Of a stretch of 49,491 nucleotides of DNA, positions 24,902-34,483 are shown piece after piece. This stretch comes from Acidimicrobiaceae bacterium (GTDB taxonomy: Bacteria; Actinomycetota; Acidimicrobiia; Acidimicrobiales; RAAP-2), in the NCBI GenBank assembly GCA_003167415.1, contig PMTF01000003.1:1-49491 (forward strand), written 5' to 3'. The notes under the pieces are model-generated. The model was not told the origin of the DNA and did not search any database. It worked only from the letters and a program-made list of their open reading frames with translations. The translations under genes were made by a program, and so were the position numbers. Every line of letters begins with the position of its first letter. Positions within the stretch are counted from its first letter, which is position 1.

Positions 24902-25203
24902 TGGGCGACCTCAGCGGCCTTGGCGGCTTTGGCCGCCTCGAACATGTCCAGCGCGCCACTGGTCTTGAGCAACTTGGCGACACGCTCGGTCGGCTGGGCA
25001 CCCTGTTGGAGCCAACGCAAGACCTTTTCGTTGTCGATCAGCGTGATGGTCTCGGGCTCGGCGGCCGACAGGCCCCGGGGCTGGTAGGTGCCGACGATCT
25101 CCAGGAAGGCCCCGGAGCGCGCCCGGCGGCTCTCGGCCGCCACGACGCGGTAGGTCGGTTGCTTCTTCTTACCCATGCGCACCAAACGAAGTTTCACAGC
25201 CAC
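24898..25203 (-). CDS. rpsP: 30S ribosomal protein S16
   Basis: This 101-residue protein starts VAVKLRLVRMGKKKQPTYRVVAAE, the canonical S16 N terminus, with AFLEIVGTYQPRG and WLQQGAQPTERVAKLL later. I use GTG 25203 with AAGGGG upstream; the frame runs to 25239 but that adds non-conserved residues. The C-terminal tail is alanine/lysine-rich (FEAAKAAKAAEVAQ), as in actinobacterial S16. It is preceded by 68 nt without a gene after ffh, a likely promoter or processing region. Confidence 0.95.
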   Translation of the reverse strand: MAVKLRLVRMGKKKQPTYRVVAAESRRARSGAFLEIVGTYQPRGLSAAEPETITLIDNEKVLRWLQQGAQPTERVAKLLKTSGALDMFEAAKAAKAAEVAQ

Positions 25204-25271
25204 GACGAAATCCCCTTCAAACCTTTTGTCCCGGTCCACCGGAACTGGGCGAGATACCCGAGCGTCAAAGT

Positions 25272-26756
25272 TTAGCGTTGTTTGGGGGGTGTAACCCTCC
25301 CGCCTTTCTTCTTCTTGTTTTTGCCACCGCCGCCACGAACGGGCGCTCCGGCCTTCATTCCCGCACCGAGCGCTTCGAAACCGGGAGGGAGCGACTCACC
25401 GCGTTGCGCCTGCGCCTTCGCCGCCATGTTCGCCATTCGTCCCATGCCGCCGGGCATCGCCGGCATCGCGCCACCGCTCATCTGTCGCATCATCTTTCGC
25501 ATCTCGTTGAACTGCTTCAGGAGTTGGTTGACCGCGCTCACGGTCGTGCCCGAGCCACGAGCGATGCGCGTGCGTCGTGATCCGTCGATGATGACCGGTT
25601 CGCGCCTTTCGCGCTTGGTCATGGACTGGATGATCGCCTCGACCTTGTTGAGTTCACCCTCATCGACGTTGTTGGCCGCGCTGCGCATCTCCTTGGTGAC
25701 GCCGGGCATCATCTTCATGATCCCGCCGAGCGATCCCATCTTGCGAACCTGATTCAGTTGAGCGAGGAAATCGTCGAGCGTGAAGGTCCCGCTCATCATC
25801 CGCCCGGCGCCCTCGGCGACGATGTCCGAGTCCATTCGTTGCTCGGCCTGCTCGATCAGCGAGAGCACGTCACCCATACCCAGGATCCGTGACGCCATTC
25901 GGTCGGGGTGGAAAAGCTCGAAGTCGTCCATCTTCTCGCCCGTCGACGCGAAGACCACCGGTCGACCGACGACGCCGCGCGCCGAGAGCACGGCTCCGCC
26001 GCGCGCGTCGTAGTCGAGCTTGGTGACGATGATGCCCGACAGGGCCAGGGTCTCGTGGAAGGCCCGCGCCGTGACGACGGCGTCTTGACCGGTGACCGCG
26101 TCAATGACCAAGAAGGTGTAGTGCGGCGAGGTGACCTTACTGATGGAGCGCACTTCGTCCATCAGCGCTTCGTCGATCGAGAGACGACCGGCGGTGTCGA
26201 TGATGACGACGTCGCGACCGAGTCGCGTCGCCTCTTTGAGCCCACTCTTCGCGACGTCGATCGGCCTCGAGGCTTGCGAGAAGACGTCGACGCCCACCTG
26301 GGCGCCGAGGACGCGCAGTTGTTCGACCGCCGCCGGTCGCTGAAGGTCGGCCGCGATCAAGTACGGTTGGCGTCCTTGTTGTTTGAACCAGGCGGCCAAC
26401 TTGGCCGCCGTCGTCGTCTTGCCGGCTCCCTGGAGACCGGCCAGCAAGATGACCGTTGGTGGCTTGGAGGCGTAGGTGACCTTGAAGGCCGATCCCCCGA
26501 GCACTTCGATCAGCTGTTCGTGGACGGCCTTGATGACCTGTTGGCCGGGCGAGAGACTCCGGCTGAGCGTCTCGCCGCTCAGGCGTTCGCGCACGGCGTC
26601 GAGGAACGCACGAACGACGCCGAGTTCGACGTCGGCTTCGAGAAGCGCCGCGCGGACTTCGGCCAACGCCTCGTCCAGGTCGGCGTCGCTCAAGCGCCCG
26701 CGTGAGCGCAGCGAGGTGCCGAGTCGTTCGAACCGTTCACTCAGGGCATCAAACAT
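25272..26756 (-). CDS. ffh: Signal recognition particle GTPase Ffh
   Basis: This 494-residue protein has an N-terminal helical bundle (1-85), then the G domain with GLQGAGKTTTAAK (P-loop near 108-120), IIDTAGRLS and VTKLDYDARGG, then a methionine-rich M domain (about 330-460: MRKMMRQMSGGAMP and similar) that binds signal peptides and 4.5S RNA. It targets membrane proteins co-translationally to FtsY and SecYEG. The basic C-terminal end (GKNKKKKGG) is typical of high-GC Gram-positives. The FtsY gene lies directly upstream, 16 nt away, so the SRP and its receptor are co-expressed. The 4.5S RNA gene is not in this window. Confidence 0.97.
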   Translation of the reverse strand: MFDALSERFERLGTSLRSRGRLSDADLDEALAEVRAALLEADVELGVVRAFLDAVRERLSGETLSRSLSPGQQVIKAVHEQLIEVLGGSAFKVTYASKPPTVILLAGLQGAGKTTTAAKLAAWFKQQGRQPYLIAADLQRPAAVEQLRVLGAQVGVDVFSQASRPIDVAKSGLKEATRLGRDVVIIDTAGRLSIDEALMDEVRSISKVTSPHYTFLVIDAVTGQDAVVTARAFHETLALSGIIVTKLDYDARGGAVLSARGVVGRPVVFASTGEKMDDFELFHPDRMASRILGMGDVLSLIEQAEQRMDSDIVAEGAGRMMSGTFTLDDFLAQLNQVRKMGSLGGIMKMMPGVTKEMRSAANNVDEGELNKVEAIIQSMTKRERREPVIIDGSRRTRIARGSGTTVSAVNQLLKQFNEMRKMMRQMSGGAMPAMPGGMGRMANMAAKAQAQRGESLPPGFEALGAGMKAGAPVRGGGGKNKKKKGGRVTPPKQR

Positions 26757-26772
26757 GTGGCATAACTTACCG

Positions 26773-27816
26773 TCAGGTGTCGAGCAGTGAATCGACGAAG
26801 GCCTCCGGTTCGAAGGCGATCAGGTCCTCAACGCCTTCGCCCACGCCGACGAACTTGACGGGAATGCCGAGGTCGCGCTCGATAGCGACGACGATCCCGC
26901 CGCGCGCCGTGCCGTCAAGTTTGGTGAGCACGATTCCCGTGACGTCGGCCGCGGCAAGGAACTCTCGTGCTTGGCTCAACGCGTTCTGGCCAGTCGTGGC
27001 GTCGAGCACCATGAAGGTTTCCACCACTTGACCGGGTTCGCGGTCGGCGACGCGTCGGACCTTGCTCAGTTCATCCAACAAGTTCGTGCTATTCGATCGT
27101 CGTCCGGCGGTGTCGGCCAGGACGATGTCCACTCCCCTCGCGGCGGCTCGACCGAGCGCGTCGTGCACGACCGATCCGGGGTCCGCGCCTTCGGACGCGC
27201 GCACGATATCGGCACCGGTTCTGGTGGCCCACTGCTCGAGTTGGTCGGCCGCGGCCGCGCGGAACGTATCGCCGGCGGCCAACATGACGCTGCGACCGGC
27301 GTCGATCTGGCGCTTCGCCAGTTTGCCGATCGTCGTGGTCTTGCCGACACCGTTCACGCCCACGAAGAGCCAGACCGGCACGCGGCCGCTCTGCGCCGAC
27401 GTCGTGACCGAACGCTCCGCCGTCAGCGAATCGAGCAGCGACGTCCGTACGGCGTTCGCGACTCCGTCGGGCGCGCCGTTCACGCGGAGATTATCGAGGA
27501 TCATCGTGGTCGTCGCGACGCCGACGTCACTGCGCAACAACACCTCTTCGACTATTTCCAACTGCTCGTCGCTGAGGGCGCCCACGCTCGAGAGGGAGCG
27601 GACCCGATCGAAGACGCTGCGCGATGATCCAAGTCGTTGCGCGAGCGACGGCACGTCCAGCGACGGCCGTGCGGCCAACTCGGTGACCAGCACCGTCGGC
27701 ATCGCCGCGCGCGGCGGTGACGCGATCGCGACCCGGCCGCGGCGACGACGACGCACCACAACGGCGGCGATTCCCAAGACGAGCACGACCGCGACAACGA
27801 TGATGACGACGATCAC
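26773..27816 (-). CDS. ftsY: Signal recognition particle receptor FtsY
   Basis: This 347-residue protein begins with one transmembrane helix (about 2-22) followed by RRRRRG, replacing the long acidic A domain of E. coli FtsY; such a membrane anchor is known in actinobacteria. The NG domain has FVGVNGVGKTTTIGKLAKRQ (P-loop), LADTAGRRSNSTNLLDELSK and LTKLDGTARGG. GTG 27816 overlaps the smc stop by 4 nt (GTGA), so translation is coupled to smc. It docks the ribosome-SRP complex to the translocon. Confidence 0.96.
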   Translation of the reverse strand: MIVVIIVVAVVLVLGIAAVVVRRRRRGRVAIASPPRAAMPTVLVTELAARPSLDVPSLAQRLGSSRSVFDRVRSLSSVGALSDEQLEIVEEVLLRSDVGVATTTMILDNLRVNGAPDGVANAVRTSLLDSLTAERSVTTSAQSGRVPVWLFVGVNGVGKTTTIGKLAKRQIDAGRSVMLAAGDTFRAAAADQLEQWATRTGADIVRASEGADPGSVVHDALGRAAARGVDIVLADTAGRRSNSTNLLDELSKVRRVADREPGQVVETFMVLDATTGQNALSQAREFLAAADVTGIVLTKLDGTARGGIVVAIERDLGIPVKFVGVGEGVEDLIAFEPEAFVDSLLDT

Positions 27817-30800
27817 GCCAATTCAACCTCTCGGGGGCGCTGCGCGCGCTGACTGATCACCTTGGACGACGCGCCCGGTCCCATCGTCACGCCGTAGAGG
27901 GCGTCGGCCGCCTCCATGGTCCGCTTCTGGTGGGTCACGATCAAGAGCTGTGCCTCGCCACGGAACTCATTGACGAGGCTGAGGAAGCGCTGCAGGTTCA
28001 CGTCGTCGAGCGCGGCCTCGACCTCGTCCATCATGTAGAACGGCGACGGGCGCGAACGAAAGACGGCGAAGAGGAAGGCCAGCGCCGCCATCGATCGCTC
28101 CCCGCCGGACAGCAACGAAAGGCGTCGGACGTTGCGGCCCAGCGGACGCACTTCGATCTCCACCCCGGTGTTGAGCGGATCATCGGGCACGGTCAAGATG
28201 AGACGGCCCTGCCCGCCGGGAAAGAGCATGGCGATCAGCGCCGAGAAGTGTTCGTTGACGTCAGCCACCGCACTCGAGAACGTCTCCATGATCTCTTGGT
28301 CGAGGGCGCTGATCACTTCTTGGATCTCGCGGCGCGCGTGACGCACGTCGCTCACCTGGGCGTCGAGGTCCTTGTAGCGCTCCTCGAGCGACGCCAGTTC
28401 ATCCAGGGCCAGCGGATTGATGGGACCGAGCGAGGTGATGCGCGCTTCCAGTTCCGCGACGCGTACTTCGAGGGTCACGCCTTCGGGCAGTACCGGGTGC
28501 GCCACCTCGCCGAGGTCGGACGGCTCGATCCCGAGGTCGTGTCGGATGAGTTCATTGAGGTTGGCGATCTTCACCACCAACTCGGCCTGTTCGATCTCGC
28601 TGCGACGCACGGTCTCGCCCAACTCGGCGAGTTTCGATTCAGCCTCTTTGCGCTCGCGTCGGACCGCTTCGAGCCGTTCGGCCCCGGCGCGCGTGGCCTC
28701 CAACTGTTCGCGGTAGGTCGAATCCATCGCCTCTTGCGACGTACGAATCTCTTCGGCGCTGCTTTCGACGAGCCGGGAGAGCCGTTCGAGGACCTGGAGA
28801 TCGAACTCCAGCGATTCGCGCCGGCCGGCCGCTTCGGCGCGTTCACTCGAACGACCTTCCAACCGCTGTTCGATCTCGCCCCGGCGTTGCTCCAAAAGTC
28901 GGCGCCGCTCGGAGAATTCGGCCTCGCGACGAGAAAGCGCGGTGGCCTCCTCGTTCACTCGCTGGCGCAACGCCTCGAGTCCTCGGCGCGCTTCGGCGAC
29001 GCGCGCTTCTCGCTCGCCCGCGACGGTGACCGACTCTTCGAGCGCGGGCAGTTGTTTTCTTAGGTTCAAAAGCTCGTCGTCGTTCGTGACGATCTGCTCG
29101 TTCAGTTCGGCGAGGTCGTCACTCAGTGTCTCTTCGGTGGTGTTGAGTTGATCGATGAGGGCACCGAGTCGGCGCTCCTCGCCTTCGAGTCGCTCGAATT
29201 CGGCGTCGGTCTGCGCCTCGCGCGACGTGGCGCGGTTCAACAGTTGACGCGCGTCCACGGCCGCGACGTCGGCGCTCTTTCGACGATCGCGCACTGGCGT
29301 GACGGCGTCAATCGCGTCGCGCGCGGCCAACTGTGACTCTTCCACGGTGACGCGGGTTACCACGGAACGACCGGACGCAATGCGCCAACCGGAAGACGCG
29401 AAGCGATCGCCGTCTCGCGTGACGATGATCAATTCGGGGTTGGCGAGCGCCACGTCCATGCCCGACTCCCAGTCACTCGCGATGAAGGCGCGCGAGAACA
29501 GGGCGTCGAGCACCCGCGTCACGTGCGCCGGCGCCTTGCGACGAGCGCGCACGAGTGGCCGCAGCGCCTCACAGCCCGGAGGCGTATCCGGCGCGGCGAT
29601 GTCACTCTCGGCGACCGGCAAGATGAGTCCCGCTCCCTGTTCACGGCGAAGCGCTTCGAGGGCGGCCCGGGCCGAACGTCGTCCGTCGACGACCATCGCC
29701 CCGACCGAGGCGCCCGCGGCCGATTCCACGGCCCGCTCCCAACCGGTTTCGATCTCGATGAGATCGAGAAACGCGCCGAGGACACCCTCGAGGTCACCGA
29801 TGATGGCGCGCCCACCGGCGCCCGAAAGCTCATCGAGAGCCCGGGCCAATGCCTCGGCGTGCGCCTCGGTGCGGGCGGCCCAGTCGGTCGCCGCGCGAAG
29901 TTCTTCGTCGCACGAGGAACGCTCCACCTCGGCGTCGTCGGCCGCGTGCTGGGCGTCCAATCGTTCCTGTCGCGCACTCTCCAAATTGAACCGCGCCTCG
30001 TCGAGGGCGTGTCGAACCATTTCGTGTTCGGAGGTGCTTTGCGTGAGCCGCGCATGCGAATCACCGAGACGGGTCGTGGCTCGACGCTCGCTCTCGCGCA
30101 GCGAATTCAATGAACGTTCCAAGAGCGCGATGCGTTGTCGCGCCGCGACCAAGGCCGCTTCGTCGATTTCGCTCGAACCTGATCCCCACGTCTCGTCGAA
30201 GGTGTTCTGGGCCGCGTCCAGTTCCTCTTGGGCCACGGCCACCGCTTCGCGCAGGACGTTCAACGCCAGGTTTTCGTCGTCGACACTCTGGAGATCGGTG
30301 GTGAGCTTGGCGGCGTCCGCTTCGAGGGTGGCGATCACGTTCTCGTCGGCCGAGGCGATCAGCGCTTGGCGCAGCGAACGTTCACGCTCCTGTATGACCG
30401 ACGCGGTGCCGCGGGCTCGCTCGGCCAGTCCCTGGAGGGTGCCGAGCGCCGAGGCCAGCATCTCTTCGCGGCGACTGGCCATTTCGGCGGCCGCGCTGGA
30501 GGCCTGCGCGTCAAGGGTCACGAGCTCGAGGCGTAGTCCACGCTCGCTCGCGCTCGAGCCGACCAGCTCACCTTCGATGATCGTGCGTCGACGCTCGAAG
30601 CCGAGGAGGCGAGTGGAAAAGAGCGCGCGTCTCGCGGACCGGAGGTCGGCCTCGACGTCGGAGTAGCTACGCGCCGAAACCGCTTGGCGCTCGAGTGGTC
30701 GCATCTGACGACGAACCTCTCGCACGAGGTCGCCGAGGCGCTCGATGTTCTCCTGGGTCGCGGCGAGTCGTCGTTCGGCGCGCTCCTTGCGACGTCGGTG

Positions 30801-31307
30801 CTTTAAGACGCCGGCGGCCTCTTCGATGACCGCGCGACGATTCTCTGACGAGGAGTTGAGAATCGCATCCAGCTGGCCCTGACCGATGATCATGTGCTGT
30901 TGGCGTCCGACGCCGGAGTCGCTCAGCAGTTCTTGCACGTCGAGCAGTCGACAGGTCGTTCCGTTGATGGCGTACTCGGAGTCGCCGCTGCGAAAGAGCG
31001 TGCGCGATATCGTGACCTCGGCGCCGTCGATCGGCAGCTTGCCCGAGGAGTTGTCCAGGGTGAGTGCCACTTCGGCTCGGCCGAGCGCCGGGCGGTTCGC
31101 CGTGCCCATGAAGATGACGTCATCCATCTTCGAACTGCGCAGCGCCCTCGTGCTCTGGGCCCCTAAAACCCAGGTCACGGCGTCGACGACGTTGGATTTG
31201 CCCGAACCGTTGGGACCGACCACCGCCGTCACCCCGGTCTCGAATTCGAGCACGGTGTTGTCGGCGAAGGACTTGAAGCCCTTCATGGTCAATCGCTTAA
31301 GAAACAC
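27813..31307 (-). CDS. smc: Chromosome segregation ATPase SMC
   Basis: This 1164-residue protein has a Walker A motif at G31-PNGSGKS (31-38), coiled coil to about 480, a hinge (about 490-660, ending around GSEL-type glycines in ASGWRIASGRS), a second coiled coil, and the C-terminal LSGGERSMAALAFLFAVF signature with Walker B MMDEVEAALDD. It forms the condensin ring with ScpA and ScpB, neither of which is in the window. The start is GTG (FLKRLTMKGFKSFAD follows). The gene is about average length for the family. Large open frames on the opposite strand are shadows of its biased codons. Confidence 0.97.
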   Translation of the reverse strand: MFLKRLTMKGFKSFADNTVLEFETGVTAVVGPNGSGKSNVVDAVTWVLGAQSTRALRSSKMDDVIFMGTANRPALGRAEVALTLDNSSGKLPIDGAEVTISRTLFRSGDSEYAINGTTCRLLDVQELLSDSGVGRQQHMIIGQGQLDAILNSSSENRRAVIEEAAGVLKHRRRKERAERRLAATQENIERLGDLVREVRRQMRPLERQAVSARSYSDVEADLRSARRALFSTRLLGFERRRTIIEGELVGSSASERGLRLELVTLDAQASSAAAEMASRREEMLASALGTLQGLAERARGTASVIQERERSLRQALIASADENVIATLEADAAKLTTDLQSVDDENLALNVLREAVAVAQEELDAAQNTFDETWGSGSSEIDEAALVAARQRIALLERSLNSLRESERRATTRLGDSHARLTQSTSEHEMVRHALDEARFNLESARQERLDAQHAADDAEVERSSCDEELRAATDWAARTEAHAEALARALDELSGAGGRAIIGDLEGVLGAFLDLIEIETGWERAVESAAGASVGAMVVDGRRSARAALEALRREQGAGLILPVAESDIAAPDTPPGCEALRPLVRARRKAPAHVTRVLDALFSRAFIASDWESGMDVALANPELIIVTRDGDRFASSGWRIASGRSVVTRVTVEESQLAARDAIDAVTPVRDRRKSADVAAVDARQLLNRATSREAQTDAEFERLEGEERRLGALIDQLNTTEETLSDDLAELNEQIVTNDDELLNLRKQLPALEESVTVAGEREARVAEARRGLEALRQRVNEEATALSRREAEFSERRRLLEQRRGEIEQRLEGRSSERAEAAGRRESLEFDLQVLERLSRLVESSAEEIRTSQEAMDSTYREQLEATRAGAERLEAVRRERKEAESKLAELGETVRRSEIEQAELVVKIANLNELIRHDLGIEPSDLGEVAHPVLPEGVTLEVRVAELEARITSLGPINPLALDELASLEERYKDLDAQVSDVRHARREIQEVISALDQEIMETFSSAVADVNEHFSALIAMLFPGGQGRLILTVPDDPLNTGVEIEVRPLGRNVRRLSLLSGGERSMAALAFLFAVFRSRPSPFYMMDEVEAALDDVNLQRFLSLVNEFRGEAQLLIVTHQKRTMEAADALYGVTMGPGASSKVISQRAQRPREVELA

Positions 31308-31345
31308 GCAAGAACGCTACCAACCTTCGAGGGTGACGCCGGTGG

Positions 31346-32248
31346 TTAGGACTGGCATTTCGCACAGTAGAACGTGGAGCGCCCGCGAACCGTCTCTCGC
31401 TCGATGGGTTGACGGCACTGGAAGCACGGCTGACCCTCTCGGTTGTAGACCTGATGGAACTGTTGGTACGTGCCGGGCACGCCGTCGGGGTCGACGAACT
31501 GCTCGTCGTCCAGCGTCGAGCCGCCGTGCTTGATCGCCTCGGTCAGGGTCTCGGAGATGGCGCGGTGCAGTCGGCGAATCTCGATCGTCGAGAGCGATTC
31601 GGACTCGCGGTCGAAGCGCAGCCCCGCGGCGAAAAGGATCTCGTCGGCGTAGATGTTGCCGATCCCGGCCAGGATGTCCTGGTCGGTGAGGACGACCTTG
31701 AGCGACGTCGAGCGGCTGCGCAGTATCGCGGCGAATCGGTCCCAACCGATCTGGTCTTCGAAGGGATCGATCCCGAGATGCGCCAGTTCCGGCACCACCT
31801 TTCGCAGGGCCAATCCGTCGCCGCCGATCGAGAGGCGCGCGAACTTCGAGATCTCGACGACAACGCCCTCGGCCGGGGGCGTCGAGATATAGAGCTCGCC
31901 GAAGGTTCGCGGGTCGACGTAGCGGAGCTCGCCCCCCTGGGCGAACGTGAAAACGACGTGGGTGTGTTTGGGTTTCGGGTCCTTGGGACCCTTGGCGCGC
32001 AAGAGCTGGCCACTCATCCCGAGGTGGATGACGAGGTGCGTGCCATTTTCCAGCCCGAAGACGAGATTCTTGCCCAGGCGCTGCGCGCTGCGAATCGAAT
32101 GGCCCTCGATCATGGCGCGAAAGTCCTTCGCCGTCTTGTGACGACGCACCAGGCGCCCGTTGGTGACCGAGACGGACTTGACCTTCTTGCCGATCAGGTC
32201 GCGCGCCAGCGACGCGCGCACCGTTTCGACTTCGGGAAGCTCAGGCAT
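31346..32248 (-). CDS. mutM: Formamidopyrimidine-DNA glycosylase
   Basis: This 300-residue base-excision enzyme for 8-oxoguanine and Fapy lesions starts MPELPEVETVR with the essential Pro2 and Glu3, has HLGMSGQLL (the beta-strand with catalytic Lys/His region) and ends with a C4 zinc finger C-x2-C...C-x2-C (CFQCRQPIERETV, then FYCAKCQ). I start at the canonical MPELPEV ATG at 32248; the longer frame to 32491 lies inside rnc. It overlaps the end of rnc by 8 nt. The rnc-mutM-smc order is common in actinobacteria. Confidence 0.96.
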   Translation of the reverse strand: MPELPEVETVRASLARDLIGKKVKSVSVTNGRLVRRHKTAKDFRAMIEGHSIRSAQRLGKNLVFGLENGTHLVIHLGMSGQLLRAKGPKDPKPKHTHVVFTFAQGGELRYVDPRTFGELYISTPPAEGVVVEISKFARLSIGGDGLALRKVVPELAHLGIDPFEDQIGWDRFAAILRSRSTSLKVVLTDQDILAGIGNIYADEILFAAGLRFDRESESLSTIEIRRLHRAISETLTEAIKHGGSTLDDEQFVDPDGVPGTYQQFHQVYNREGQPCFQCRQPIERETVRGRSTFYCAKCQS

Positions 32249-32927
32249 CACGCCTCCCCCAGGCGTCCTCGGCGGCGCGCGCTTCGGCGCTCTTCTTGGA
32301 GCGTCCTTCACCGATGCCCATGTCTCGTCGCGCGATGCGCACGACCGCGCTGTAAGTGGCGTCGTGGCTCGGACCGGACGAGGTAACGTCGTAATCCGGC
32401 GTGCCGAGGCCGTTGGCCTCGGACCACTGTCGAAGCCGCGTCTTGGGATCACTGTCGCCGGGGCGCGACGCCGCGTCGGCCACGGCGTCACCGAGCGTCA
32501 CCTGGACGAAGGACTTCGCCGCGTCGTAGCCCTTCTCCAGGTAGATCGCGGCGACCAAGGCTTCGTAGGCGTCGGCGAGCAAGGAGGGGCGTTCGAGTCC
32601 GTGTTCCTTCTTCACGCCGCGTCCGATGCGCATCGCGCTCGCCAGATCCAAGCGCGTCGCGGCCTCGGCCAGGGACGATTCGTTCACCACGCGTGAGCGG
32701 ACCAGCGAACCGGATCCCTCGTTCAATTCCGGGTGGGCCGTGACGATGAGGTCGGCGACCGCGAGGTCAACGACGGCGTCACCGAGAAATTCCAATCGTT
32801 CGTTGGACTCGCACTCGTGTTCGGCGGCGTAACTCGAATGGGTCATCGCGACGGCCAGCAGCGCACTGGCGCGCGCGAGACCCACTCGCTCGGCTAGGGA
32901 ATCAAGTGGTGACTGCAACAAACTCAC
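32241..32927 (-). CDS. rnc: Ribonuclease III
   Basis: This 228-residue protein has the RNase III signature NERLEFLGDAVVDLAV (42-57; Glu44, Asp50) and second metal-binding pair Asp119 and Glu122 in LLADAYEALVAA, followed by a double-stranded RNA-binding domain from about 160 to the end (KTRLRQWSEANGLGTPDYDV and KKSAEARAAEDAW). It processes rRNA precursors and structured mRNAs. ATG 32927 follows the acpP stop by 8 nt. Length and motifs are normal. Confidence 0.96.
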   Translation of the reverse strand: MSLLQSPLDSLAERVGLARASALLAVAMTHSSYAAEHECESNERLEFLGDAVVDLAVADLIVTAHPELNEGSGSLVRSRVVNESSLAEAATRLDLASAMRIGRGVKKEHGLERPSLLADAYEALVAAIYLEKGYDAAKSFVQVTLGDAVADAASRPGDSDPKTRLRQWSEANGLGTPDYDVTSSGPSHDATYSAVVRIARRDMGIGEGRSKKSAEARAAEDAWGRRDA

Positions 32928-32935
32928 GTGCCTCG

Positions 32936-33223
32936 TTAGGTCACCTGCAGCTTGTCGGCGACGTAATTGACCGCGTCGCGGACGCTCAGGAGACCTTCGA
33001 GGTCTTCGTCATCGATGTGAAAACCGGCCGAGTATTTGGAAAGGGCCTCTTCGAGGGCCTCGACCAATTCGATCAGGGCCAGTGAGTCAGCGCCCAAGTC
33101 GGTGAAGGGCACGTCGTCGGCGATCTCGTCGGGACTCTTCTCGAGGATTTCGGCGAGTTGATCACGGACGATAGCCAAAATGGTGGCCCGATCCAGTGTT
33201 GATGGATTTACAGCGTCTGCCAT
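32936..33223 (-). CDS. acpP: Acyl carrier protein
   Basis: This 95-residue acidic four-helix protein has the phosphopantetheine site GADSLALIELV, serine at position 47. The N terminus is about 12 residues longer than E. coli ACP. It carries growing acyl chains for fatty-acid synthesis. Gene order plsX-acpP-rnc is the common bacterial arrangement, linking it with the phosphate acyltransferase upstream. It has a clear ribosome-binding site (GGGAG) and a 62-bp gap before it after plsX. Confidence 0.95.
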   Translation of the reverse strand: MADAVNPSTLDRATILAIVRDQLAEILEKSPDEIADDVPFTDLGADSLALIELVEALEEALSKYSAGFHIDDEDLEGLLSVRDAVNYVADKLQVT

Positions 33224-33285
33224 TGTCCACTCCCTTATTGCTGCTGTTCGAGTTTACCGAACGGCCGGGGATGTGGTCCAGAAAA

Positions 33286-34269
33286 TTAACTCTGATCAGG
33301 TCGGATTGTGAGACGCAGTTTCTCGACGACGTGGGCGGCGTCCATCTCTGAAGCGACGCGCAAAGCGTTCTTGATGGCGGTGGCGTTGGAGGACCCGTGG
33401 GAGATCACGCAGATGCCGTCGAGGCCGAGGAGCATGGCCCCGCCCTGATTTTCGGGGGTCAACTCGGCCGCCAAAGGCAGCAGGTACTCGAATAACACGT
33501 CACCGGCCGCGCGGGTCTCGTCGTTGGTGGCGACGGCCGAAAGGACCGTGGCGAAAATGAACTTGAGCGCGCCCTCGAGGGTCTTGAGGGCCACGTTGCC
33601 GGTGAAACCGTCGGTGACGACCACGTCCACCGGCGCGGGCACCAGGTCGCGGCCCTCGACGTTGCCGACGAAGTTGAGTCCCTCGAGCGCGGCCAGGAGT
33701 TGGTGCGTCTCTTTGACCAGTGGTGTTCCCTTGGTGGACTCTTCACCGATCGACAGCAGACCGACGCGCGGATGATCGACGTTGTAACGCGCGGTGACGA
33801 AGGTACTGGCCATCAGGGCGAACTGCACCAGCATCTCGGGCGTGCACTCGGAGTTCGCACCGGCGTCAACCAGCACCATCGGCGTGTGATCGGGATTCGG
33901 TATCGGCGTGGCGATGCACGGACGCACCACGCCGGGCAGGCGGCCCATGCGAAGGAGCGCCGAGGCCATCGCGGCGCCGGTGTTGCCGGCCGACACCATC
34001 GCGCAGGCCCTGCCGTCGCGCACCAGTTCGGCCGCGCGCACCAACGAGGAGTCCTTCTTCTTTCGCACGCTGGCGGCCGGGTCGTCGTCCATGGCGATGA
34101 CCTCGGTGCAGGGAAAGACCTCGAGTCCCAGGGTGTCGCCGAGTTGATCGGGCACGCCGACCAGGATGACCGACAGTCCCAGTTCGTCGACGGCGTTACG
34201 GGCCCCGGCGATGATCTCCTTGGGAGCGAAGTCGCCACCCATCGCGTCCAGGGCGATGGGCAGGGTCAA
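33286..34269 (-). CDS. plsX: Phosphate acyltransferase PlsX
   Basis: This 327-residue protein starts PIALDAMGGDFAPKEIIAGA, the PlsX signature, with SAGNTGAAMASALLRMGRLPGV (about 96-117), VDAGANSE and VVTDGFTGNVALKTLEG. It converts acyl-ACP to acyl-phosphate, the first step of phosphatidate synthesis by PlsX/PlsY. It begins 1 nt after the rpmF stop. It is co-transcribed with acpP, its substrate carrier. Confidence 0.96.
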   Translation of the reverse strand: MTLPIALDAMGGDFAPKEIIAGARNAVDELGLSVILVGVPDQLGDTLGLEVFPCTEVIAMDDDPAASVRKKKDSSLVRAAELVRDGRACAMVSAGNTGAAMASALLRMGRLPGVVRPCIATPIPNPDHTPMVLVDAGANSECTPEMLVQFALMASTFVTARYNVDHPRVGLLSIGEESTKGTPLVKETHQLLAALEGLNFVGNVEGRDLVPAPVDVVVTDGFTGNVALKTLEGALKFIFATVLSAVATNDETRAAGDVLFEYLLPLAAELTPENQGGAMLLGLDGICVISHGSSNATAIKNALRVASEMDAAHVVEKLRLTIRPDQS

Positions 34270-34270
34270 C

Positions 34271-34450
34271 TTAGTTGACCTCTACGGCAACGCGATTCTT
34301 GTACCAGCCACAGTTGGGGCACACGACGTGCGGCAATTTAGACGTCGCGCACTGCGGGCAGACGCTGCGCGCCGGGCGATCTAAGGTCCAGTTGGCCGCA
34401 CGGCGGCTGCGGGTCTTGGCTTTGCTGGTCTTGCGCTTCGGGACGGCCAT
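34271..34450 (-). CDS. rpmF: 50S ribosomal protein L32, zinc-binding type
   Basis: This 59-codon gene starts MAVPKRKTSKAKTRSRRA, exactly the L32 N terminus, and continues with a C-x2-C...C-x2-C zinc ribbon (VCPQC at about 30-34 and VCPNCGWY at about 43-50). The four cysteines show it to be the zinc-dependent form, not the Zur-regulated Cys-less paralogue. It sits between DUF177 and plsX, the usual linkage in bacteria. Confidence 0.96.
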   Translation of the reverse strand: MAVPKRKTSKAKTRSRRAANWTLDRPARSVCPQCATSKLPHVVCPNCGWYKNRVAVEVN

Positions 34451-34483
34451 CGTTCTTCTCTTTCAGATACACGGGCGGGCCCG

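Noticed and set aside
29299-30666. A 455-codon open frame on the plus strand inside smc
   Set aside because: It is antisense to the well-supported smc coding region, is dominated by Arg, Ser and Ala, and has no recognisable domain. High GC with biased third positions makes such shadows common.
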